DNA from: Apostichopus japonicus
Taxonomy: Eukaryota > Echinodermata > Holothuroidea > Aspidochirotida > Stichopodidae
Assembly: GCF_037975245.1 (NCBI RefSeq)
Contig: NC_092568.1
Coordinates: 10,811,501-10,875,500, forward strand
DNA length: 64,000 bases
Direction: 5' to 3'
How positions within the stretch are numbered: position 1 is the stretch's first letter; every line of letters starts with the position of its first letter. Shown here piece after piece: positions 26,301-38,300 of this stretch. A program made the position numbers and the translations under genes. A model generated the notes under the pieces. The model searched no databases, was not told the origin of the DNA, and saw nothing but the letters and a program-made list of their open reading frames with translations.

Positions 26301-29300
26301 TAAACAATAGCACATTCTAGTTTTTGGCTTTCAGCAATGTGGTCAAAATAACTTTCTTACTTATGGCAACCAGCTACCACTCACCTTAACCTGCTCTGAT
26401 GGAAGGAGGACAGATATTGCTTCGTGTAGTCTACGGTTCCGTTTACATATTTCACGGAAACAGGGAGAAGGGACTGGAGCCTTGACAACCCACTGAAACA
26501 TAAAAAAATATGATAACAATAAAGCCATAAATATTGAAGAGTTAAAAGCAAGAACTCACCTATCGTATGGAAAGATTTACCCGTTACCTCAAAGACAATA
26601 ATTATTTCATTACAAGTTACAGTTGAAAGAACAGCCGCGTACAAATTCATTTATACCTTAAAACAGAGTATTATATAAAGAAAAGTGGATACTATAACAA
26701 AGAAATCTATTGTTTTTTTTTCTTTCCATTTAAATAATGAGAGAGAACTGGAACTTGATATATTTTATGTGGTAGCCATGGACCCTACATTAATTATCTC
26801 TGGATAATGTTCTCTTCAAATGTGTGGGATATTGGAAACAAATTTTAAGAAGTTAAATTTCAGAATACTTCAATAAGTTTTTCAAACAAGTCACTCATGC
26901 CAACCCCCCCCCCCTACCACCACCCTGCCTCCCCTAGTTGATGGTTTGACTTTGATGTATGGCTTAAGTTTCCAAACCATTGACAACATTAAGTTGGGTC
27001 GTTATTAACTCACAGTCGATAAACACTGGCTCAACGAGTCATCCATAATGGCCACCAGTTTGTTAAAAATTTCTTGCACGTGATCATTGTAGTCCTGTAA
27101 AATGCAGAGAAAAGAATAAGATAAAAGAATAAATAATCAAATTGAAAATCTGCAAAAAACACTGAAAAATGATAATAGAAAGGAAGCGCTCAGCAAAGCA
27201 ATCAAACCAGTTGCAAAATTTCACGATGAAAACTGGGTACATTTTTTGTTGGTCAAAATATTAGACAAAACAGAAATTTAGTTACATCATTTTGAGTAAA
27301 TGGACAACATATTTTAGCATTTATACGGAACGGTCCACAAAGTACTAAATATGACCAGAAATAGTGTACATGGTTGCAGGTTCACCCTACTTGTTTTGAT
27401 TTGCATAATGAATATGCATGAATATGCAAACTGCTATACACCTTTTACCAACGGAAGAGAAATGCTGTTTTCCATCGTTTTTGAAAATGATTTCTTCACT
27501 GACCTTACAAATTTTATCACAGTTCTTCAAGAGAATCATCTGCTTGGTTGGCAACCTCTCAGCAAAGAAGTCCCTAGCTATTGGAATGTAAAAAGCCACG
27601 AGTTGTAAACATCTCGCCGTCAGCGCTGAGGAAATGGAGAGTGGAAAAGGAAAATTAATTTTGAAAAGTCGGGTGGTATTAAACCTGAGGGCAAGGATCA
27701 ACAATCGTTGTGGCTTGGTGAAAACAGCACTTGTGTCATGATTTACTTTCAACTGGTTAACAGCTTCTAACTTGATGATATTACAGACTAGCAGAAGAGT
27801 TGCAGGGGAATATGGCCATCAACCCTAAGACAGAGATTTCTGTAATACATCTCGTCATGGTTACATTGTCATATAAACACTGCTGCTTGATCAAGTATTC
27901 TGATGTTTGAGATATGGTATGGTCAGAACGCGACGGACACAATAATGGTCGGTTTCATCTCACTCTGAAAGAATTCAGAAGTGATCAAAAATGTTGCAAT
28001 TTTTTTTCAATATTTTGAAATGCAAATTTGTTTATAGTCCAGTTCATAAGGTACATTGCTGTAGAGTTCTTGTTATTAAAAAGAATCAAATTAAGCCATA
28101 TCAAATTAAAAAAAGAAAAGAAAGCTGCTTGGACATGCTTAGACAAAGAGACATTACTGAATAGACTGGAGAATATGACTCGTTAATACTAACCAAGATT
28201 CTTTGTCGTTATAGTTTTCAGACCGACCAGCTGAAGGGCTCCTGCTCCGAGAATCAGTTGACAGGACCTAGAGTTGAATATCTGCGAAAAAAATCCAGAA
28301 GAGGACATTTTAAGGATCTATAAAAGATTTATCTTCACCACATTATTCTGCTTACAAACTGCGTTTGCGCTACTTTGGTTTCTCGTATCTCCCAAGTTTA
28401 TATCTGTCTTCCGGCAAACTGGTGAGGAATACGGACAAGGGATGAGAGAGAGGAGGAATTGTAATTGGGCGTAAATATGAAACGTGACACCCAGAGGAGA
28501 ACTGACCAAGAGAGCTTTGAGGACGACTCTGTTGGAGAGAGTGAGACGACAGGGGTCTTTGTTTTATGAGCTTACCTGAAGAATTTCTACCAATCTGGTG
28601 AGTATATCGCCGGCTGCTGACGGCATGTCCCTGACACATTGACAATACTCTGCCACCATCTTAAGCAACAGTAGGACAGTGCTGAAACGTAACAACCAAA
28701 AAAACATGTATTTAACTTTTCCAAAATATGACAGAAACGTTTATAAAAAGGGTTATTTCAAGGGAAAATAGGACTCTATCAATGGAATGATAAGTTATTT
28801 CAACAGAAAACCAGGACTATATGTGACAATTAGTAGATTCACAGGACTCACTGATCAGTTATAACTTATATTTAAAAAATGACAAAAACGTTTCTAACAA
28901 TTCAATGGAATATTTAAGTTATTTCAAGGGAAGATAGGACTATATGTGACAATTGGAAGATTCACATGATTCACTGATCAGTTATAACTTTTATATAAAA
29001 AAAATAAAAATTTCCTTCCTACAGTAACAGACCAATACTCACAGTCTACATGTAAATATATGGACAAAAAATTGATCACTGACTGGGATATTTACCAAAA
29101 AGAGAAACCGTTCGGCTAGCATGTGATTAGAATCGATGACCTCATGGGTTACAAGCCGTACGCTCTACCAAATGAGCCATTTTAAACTGCATCCCCCTCC
29201 CCCCACCCACACCCACCACAAACCATCATCACTGTGTTAGAACTTTCTTCTTGATGGTTAAGATGTTGTTACCAATTTATTGAACATCTTTCTCCATTTA

Positions 29301-32300
29301 AACTGTAGCCATTCTTTGGCTCCATTTCATGCAGGTCATAGACTTAAAAAACTTCCTCTATCCCCCCCGCTCTGTGAAATCTCTACCTCTCTCTTGAACT
29401 ACAAATGTTCCTCTTTCGTAACAGTAGTTTTTTAAGTAATTTTAAAAGTTGCTCCCTATTTAAACTGTTGCAATCCTCTTAGTTCTTCCCCACTGGACGT
29501 TATCCCTTCTAACCTGACCCATACTTGACCCCAACCTTCCCCTCACTACCTCCCTTCTAGTGGTTTCATTTCTATTTCATTGTAAAGACGTTCTTACCCG
29601 ACCACTGCATATTTCTCTCCGTTCAGCTTGACCGAGCCGTTCGGTTTCTTATCCGCTGTGTCTGTGGACGGAGAGCAGAAAGTATTGAAAGTCATCACTG
29701 AATGCAACAAGCAATCTATCTCTTCGTGTCACAGCACATTACTAGCAATCATCCCTATAAAACCACAGATGTGACGACCTTGATACAAAGAATGTCTTTT
29801 GAACAAAAAGTTCATTGGTCTGTCCGTCCGCAGGGTATGATAAGTATTTAATTTTTTTTCTTGTCACATGGCTAAAAGAAGAATAACCCAAATGATGTCA
29901 CAATGCAACAAACAAAAATATTATAGATGGCTTTAGAAAGTCCATTATAGAGTTTGAAATATTAACCAATGATTCTGGCAAATTGACTGAAATGTCATAA
30001 CAGAAAACGAGAGTATCACTTCAAATCTTTAACTCCCTGACCTTGGAAAGCTACTCATAAATATCAGGGATAAGCCTGGGGTAAAAACAAATCACGGAAC
30101 TTTGCAAAAATTACAGTATAGGCTACAGTTTGCCTATGCTAAAGTGTGTTAGGATAATAGTTTTTGTCCCCGAGGTAGAAAAGAAATCACGGATATTTCG
30201 CGAATTCGCAGAAAAAGCTCATGCCTGAAATATAAAGCAAGAGGAGACTCGGTCTTCTTCTTCTTTTTAAATTTAAATCTAGTTATATCAAATCATCCCT
30301 TCCAATTTTTACATCACTGTTCTTGATGATATATAGCAATACCTACCATTATCTGTCTTGGCTAGGAGATCGAGAGATATATCACCTGAGAAAACGAAAA
30401 GGAGAGAGAAGATTCCTGTCAAATTGGCTACAGACTCTATCATACTGTATAGTCAGTTTAAATTCTAAGGAGAACTTCCTTTCATGATATTTTGATTCAT
30501 GAGAAAATTGTCTGATTTATGCCTTCTGTTTATAATCACAGACATAACTGAATCCAATACTGCCAGCATAAATAAGATCTTTCAGTGCTGGTAGGTGGCA
30601 GACAAGCACACATTTCAAGATGGGTGAGATCTTGTCTCAGTTTTCAACACTTTTGTAAAGATTGAACACAAACTTTGAGTTCTGTTTTTTGTTTTTAAAA
30701 TAAAAACAATGCAATTCATCAATTTATTTATAACGGAATATTCCAGTAGGGGAAGTTTCATCGTTTAACAAAATTTGCATCTTCGGCATTTTGTATCGTG
30801 GTTTTTTTCTTAAACTCTCGGTGACATTTTATGAATGCATCTGGCAACAGTAGAGTTAAGTGATGTCATCATGACAACTGAACAGAGAAAGTCTTTGTTT
30901 GTTTTATATTCATACTCTGAAATTCATTTATCGAGTGAAGGAATCAATATTCTTATACACAGAAACAAAAGTTACGTTGATGAAATTCTAAATGAAGAGA
31001 AACATTGATAACTAAACAAATAGTTCAGACGTATCACATTTCAATGATAAATCAACACAAGATATTATATTTTTTATTTGAAAGGGTTTGTAAAGCTTGT
31101 GAAGAAAGTCTCCGATATGATTACATCACAGATTACCAACTGTACTATGATCCTGGTAAGTAAGGAAGAGTTTAACTGTTAAACAACCATATCTGGAGTT
31201 CGGAACAATGGATTGAGAAATGGGAGTTTTCAAATACCAGTTTAGAACGATTGTTGTTCTTGAATATTAATAAATGACTCATTGACTGCTACTGGGGATA
31301 TCCCTTTAATACTTTTCGAACCGCACCAGACTACGGATATAAATAAACACTTGTCCATGAGTACGAGCCCCTTGTGATGTTAACACATACCTTTGGCCAT
31401 TGTTCTTAAATATAAATAAATGACTCATTGACTGCTACTGGGGATATCCCTTTAATACTGTTTGAACCACACCAGACTATGGACATAAATAAACACTTGT
31501 CCATGAGTACGAGCCCCTTGTGGTGTTAACACATACCTTTGGCCATTGTTCTTAAATATAAATAAATGACTCATTGACTGCTACTGGGGATATCCCTTTA
31601 ATACTGTTTGAACCACACCAGACTACGGACATAAATAAACACTTGTCCATGAGTATGAGCCCCTTGCGATGTTAACACATACCTTTGGCCATTGTTCTTA
31701 AATATAAATAAATGACTCATTGACTGCTACTGGGGATATCCCTTTAATACTGTTTGAACCACACCAGACTATGGACATAAATAAACACTTGTCCATGAGT
31801 ATGAGCCCCTTGTGATGTTAACACATACCTTTGGCCATTGTTCTTAAATATAAATGACTCATTGACTGCTACTGGGGATATCCCTTTAATACTGTTTGAA
31901 CCACACCAGACTACGGACATAAATAAACACTTGTCCATGAGTATGAGCCCCTTGCGATGTTAACACATACCTTTGGCCATTGTTCTTAAATATAAATAAA
32001 TGACTCATTGACTGCTACTGGGGATATCCCTTTAATACTGTTTGAACCACACCAGACTACGGACATAAATAAACACTTGTCCATGAGTATGAGCCCCTTG
32101 TGCTGTTAACACATACCTTTGGCCATTGTTCTTAAATATAAATGACTCATTGACTGCTACTGGGGATATCCCTTTACAAGACTACGGCTATAACTAAACA
32201 CTTGTCCATGAGTACTAGCCCCTTGCGATGTTAACACATACCTTTGGCCATTGTTCTTAAATATAGATAAATGACTCATTGACTGCTACTGGGGATATCC

Positions 32301-35300
32301 CTTTAATACTGTTTGAACCACACCAGACTATGGACATAAATAAACACTTGTCCATGAGTATGAGCCCCTTGTGGTGTTAACACATACCTTTGGCCATTGT
32401 TCTTAAATATAAATAAATGACTCATTGACTGCTACTGGGGATATCCCTTTACAAGACTACGGCTATAACTAAACACTTGTCCATGAGTACTAGCCCCTTG
32501 CGATGTTAACACATACCTTTGGCCATTGTTCTTAAATATAGATAAATGACTCATTGACTGCTACTGGGGATATCCCTTTACCAGACTACAGCTGTAACTA
32601 AACACTTGTCCATGAGTACTAGCCCCTTGTGATGCTAACACATACCTTTGGCCATTGTTCTTAAATATAGATAAATGACTCATTGACTGCTACTGGGGAT
32701 ATCCCTTTACCAGACTACGGCTATAACTAAACACTTGTCCATGAGTACTAGCCCCTTGCGATGTTAACACATACCTTTGGCCATTGTTCTTAAATATAGA
32801 TAAATGACTCATTGACTGCTACTGGGGATATCCCTTTACCAGACTACGGCTATAACTAAACACTTGTCCATGAGTACTAGCCCCTTGTGATGTTAACACA
32901 TACCTTTGGCCATTGTTCTTAAATATAAATAAATGACTCATTGATTGCTAATGGGGATATCCTTTTACCAGACTACGGACATAAAAATACACTTGTCCAT
33001 GAGTACTAGCCCCTTGTGATGTTAACACATACCTTTGGCCATTGTTCTTAAATATAAATAAATGACTCATTGACTGCTACTGGGGATTTCCCTTTACCAG
33101 ACTATGGATATAAATAGACACTTGTCCATGAGTACGAGCCCCTTGTGATGTTAACACATACCTTTGGCCATTGTTCTTAAATATAAATAAATGACTCATT
33201 GACTGCTACTGGGGATATCCCTTTACCAGACTACAGCTGTAACTAAACACTTGTCCATGAGTACTAGCCCCTTGTGATGCTAACACATACCTTTGGCCAT
33301 TGTTCTTAAATATCTAGATAAATGACTCATTGACTGCTACTGGGGATATCCCTTTACCAGACTACGGCTATAACTAAACACTTGTCCATGAGTACTAGCC
33401 CCTTGCGATGTTAACACATACCTTTGGCCATTGTTCTTAAATATAGATAAATGACTCATTGACTGCTACTGGGGATATCCCTTTAATACTGTTGGAACCA
33501 CACCAGACTATGGACATAAATAAACACTTGTCCATGAGTATGAGCCCCTTGTGGTGTTAACACATACCTTTGGCCATTGTTCTTAAATATAAATAAATGA
33601 CTCATTGACTGCTACTGGGGATATCCCTTTAATACTGTTTGAACCACACCAGACTACGGACATAAATAAACACTTGTCCATGAGTATGAGCCCCTTGCGA
33701 TGTTAACACATACCTTTGGCCATTGTTCTTAAATATAAATAAATGACTCATTGACTGCTACTGGGGATATCCCTTTAATACTGTTTGAACCACACCAGAC
33801 TATGGACATAAATAAACACTTGTCCATGAGTATGAGCCCATTGTGATGTTAACACATACCTTTGGCCATTGTTCTTAAATATAAATGACTCATTGACTGC
33901 TACTGGGGATATCCCTTTAATACTGTTTGAACCACACCAGACTACGGACATAAATAAACACTTGTCCATGAGTACGAGCCCCTTGTGATGTTAACACATA
34001 CCTTTGGCCATTGTTCTTAAATATAAATAAATGACTCATTGACTGCTACTGGGGATATCCCTTTAATACTGTTTGAACCACACCAGACTACGGACATAAA
34101 TAAACACTTGTCCATGAGTATGAGCCCCTTGCGATGTTAACACATACCTTTGGCCATTGTTCTTAAATATAAATAAATGACTCATTGACTGCTACTGGGG
34201 ATATCCCTTTACCAGACTACGGCTATAACTAAACACTTGTCCATGAGTACTAGCCCCTTGCGATGTTAACACATACCTTTGGCCATTGTTCTTAAATATA
34301 AATAAATGACTCATTGACTGCTACTGGGGATATCCCTTTACCAGACTACGGCTATAACTAAACACTTGTCCATGAGTACTAGCCCCTTGTGATGTTAACA
34401 CATACCTTTGGCCATTGTTCTTAAATATAAATAAATGACTCATTGACTGCTACTGGGGATTTCCCTTTACCAGACTATGGATATAAATAGACACTTGTCC
34501 ATGAGTACGAGCCCCTTGTGATGTTAACACATACCTTTGGCCATTGTTCTTAAATATAAATAAATGACTCATTGACTGCTACTGGGGATATCCCTTTACC
34601 AGACTACAGCTGTAACTAAACACTTGTCCATGAGTACTAGCCCCTTTTGATGCTAACACATACCTTTGGCCATTGTTCTTAAATATAGATAAATGACTCA
34701 TTGACTGCTACTGGGGATATTCCTTTACCAGACTACGGCTATAACTAAACACTTGTCCATGAGTACTAGCCCCTTGCGATGTTAACACATACCTTTGGCC
34801 ATTGTTCTTAAATATAGATAAATGACTCATTGACTGCTACTGGGGATATCCCTTTACCAGACTACGGCTATAACTAAACACTTGTCCATGAGTATGAGCC
34901 CCTTGCGATGTTAACACATACCTTTGGCCATTGTTCTTAAATATAGATAAATGACTCATTGACTGCTACTGGGGATTTCCCTTTACCAGGCTATGGATAT
35001 AAATAGACACTTGTCCATGAGTATGAGCCCCTTGCGATGTTAACACATACCTTTGGCCATTGTTCTTAAATATAGATAAATGACTCATTGATTGCTAATG
35101 GGGATATCCTTTTACCAGACTACGGACATAAATATACACTTGTCCATGAGTACTAGCCCCTTGCGATGTTAACACATACCTTTGGCCATGGTCGTAAGCA
35201 GCTCCTGCAGACCGGCTGGTACGTCGGCCTGTTTCCACCTCTCGCTATCTAGAATCAAGCTTAAGAACAAATGAGAGCCGGGATCATTATTAAATATCAT

Positions 35301-38300
35301 TTTCCCCAGAATCGGTTTCAAATAAACTCAACATCAGATTACATGAACCATTTACATATTTTTCTTACTCTCTTGAAGTGAAACAATTTTTGGAGACAGC
35401 TGGATACGAGGCAGACCTCTCGAGATTTTCCTTTCTTCACTTATGAATGCTCTTGAAAGACGTATCGTATTTATTTCAGGACACGAGCGAAGTAGAGGTC
35501 AGTATTTAAGAGAGAGCCATTACAACTGTTCATCTTATTATTTCACCTTCTACAGAAGGATGTATCTTGATTTGCATGCGCCTCATACCGAAGGTCACTT
35601 CAGGTCAAATGACACAAACACATATATCACCTTTGTACATACAGAGTAGCATTTTATATACAGCAGATGATTTTTTTTTTGAATTTTTTTTTTCTTCAAT
35701 TTCTCATTGTGCAAATCTTTTTTTTCTGATACTTTATTGGCTACCTTTTGGTCGGTTGCAGCATTTTATCTTTCTTTCTTTCTATTCCCATTTTTGCTTT
35801 GAAGATATCAGTTTCTAAGGTTCTTTTCCCAAATTGACATGCTATGGCTCACAGCACCAAAATTTGCCCACATATTTCTAGGTTTTCAATCGTTATTTCA
35901 TTTTTGCTTAATTCTCCGAAAGTAAGATACAACCTCATTAATAACAGTGCCGTTTGTAAAATGTTTTGAGTGGGATAAAATATCTTTAGTACCATTCTGA
36001 TGTATGTGCCAGAACATGTTGTCATTGATGGGTAAAAGAGATGTTTTTTGTTATAATTCAAGGCTCAACTTACCCAAGTTTTGTTTTCCTTTCGTCATGA
36101 AACCTATTGACAAATTTATTAGCCTGTACAAAAAACAAAAGAAAAAATGGAAAAATTAGATAGTTTCATGAATCAGTGCCAAGTCTCCTCAGCAAAAATG
36201 ACAACCACAACACAGGCCACAAACGGGGCCAAAGTAAGGCAGTCGTGCACTGCTTGTATCACTTGTATTAGTATGACATTAAATCATTAATTATCATAGC
36301 CATAATTTTGACACAAACAATGGAAACCATTTTCAATTGTATTTGACTTTTCTTTAAGTCATTCGGTTCTATGACATGAGTTACACCAAAACATCTACTA
36401 TTTTTCATCTTTTCCTTCTTTGACATCTGTAGAAAGCATTTCTTAATATTTCTTCCACTAATAAGAGATTGCAATTGTCCAATTCAAACATTCGTTAAAT
36501 ACCAGTGTGACTCATTAGCACACTGGAACTAGAACATTGGGACATTTGAGAGCGTGGTGGCCAATTGGCTAAGGCGTCGGACTTGTGATCCAAGGATTGC
36601 TGGTTCGATTCCTGCCTAGTTCATTACATTGTGTCCTTGGGTAAGATGCTTTATCTCACGTGCCTCTCTCCACCCAGGGATTAAATTGGTACCTGTGAAG
36701 TAATGTGTCATTGGGCACAGTATATAACTGCTGCTGTTGTCTCTGGGACAGGTTATCATTGACCAGGGGTAATATAACGTCTGTAAATCTCTTTTCGACC
36801 TATCGCTGGTATAAAGCGCTATATAAAAAGCAAATATTATTATTATTATTTATCCAGTTTTTATTGTGGGTAAGCCTCAGGCAAAGTGTATCTGTGTGGA
36901 ATGTTCATTTTTTAATAAATTTTTCCAAAATACAAAATGTTGCTTCCATGAATGATAAAGACAAACAATGACAAAATTAACAAAATAAAGACAAGAGCTA
37001 AATAACCTGATTCTGAAGTCCCCCTCTAAGTGAAGTGCTCTTTCTGCCACAAACTTTCTCGCAGTCGATAACGAACGCCTCCACGGTTCGGGACAAAAGT
37101 ACAAACTCTGTAGAGCTTAGTCTTTCCAAGAATCCATCCTAAGGATTAAAAAGACAATTATGGTTGTATTCTATGTAATAATGGTAAATAAACTCAAAAA
37201 CTGACACATGAAAGTAACTACTTCAAGGAAATCTATGAGTAAAACCATGGTTCCGGGAAACAAGAATCAACATTGTAAATATTGTCACTATCATGGTAAC
37301 ATCGGCTATGAGCAAACTTATGACTCTAGAACACAAAAACTCATCTCGATACATAAGCAGGATCATGGTTTCAGAAATTACAGCGGTCACTACATATTCG
37401 TTTATATCAACATCATTTGGTCAACATCATCTTTGGCCATGAAACAATGCTGTCGTAACTTAACATCACTACAGTTTTACCAAAAACCACTGTTCTAGGA
37501 CAAGACAGTCAGCAGTTAATATAACGAGAATCGAAAATTCAGCGATGAGCAAACCTATATTTCTAGAACACAAAAGGCATCTGTATGTATGAGCAAGACC
37601 ATGGTTAAAGAACACAACAGTTAGCAGATAGCATCAAAAGTTTAGTCAATATTGTCTACATTTATAAAATCATGGCTCTAATATCTTAGCACTCAACACT
37701 TAACATTGATAACATCATCAGAATTTCACCACGGTTGTAGGACAAGATGGTCGCCGGTTGATACTTATTACAACAGAAACTTAATCTATGAACAGAACTT
37801 TGGTTGTACGTATAACAGCCCACCAGATTATATTATTAACATTAGTAAAACATCTATGGGCATCAAAACCACGGCTTAAGAACACAACCATCATTACTTA
37901 ACATTAATAACAAAAATACAATTTCATATACGACAAAAAAAAACAATGTTTATAGGACAAGATAGTCACCAGTTGATAGTTCTATAACAGATAGCTCATC
38001 TTTGAGCACAAACCGTGGTTGATCAGTTAAGACAACAGAATTCAGTGATCGGTATCGATAGCAAGTAATCCGCCACCAGAGTACGTACCTTCCCCCTCGC
38101 TAGGAGAAGCTTGAGACATCTGTCGTGAGTATAGTCACAGATGGAAGCAAACATTTCATTGAGTCCCGACATCAGCCGGTTGTATTCTCCCGAAGCTATC
38201 AGGATATCCATGTCAAGATCTCCCCTGAAAGATGAAAATTGTAAAGAAAGGATATACAAATTAAATAAGTAATGTTGTTAAGTGAATCTGTCATGCATGG

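Noticed and set aside
29120-29185. Functional tRNA-Thr
   Set aside because: Acceptor stem unpaired and B box degenerate; also within an intron. Kept only as a tRNA-like remnant.
31280-35180. CRISPR or coding array (repeated 64-residue frames)
   Set aside because: No spacers. The repeated frames are copies of the same intronic unit in the wrong frame and stop within each unit or two.
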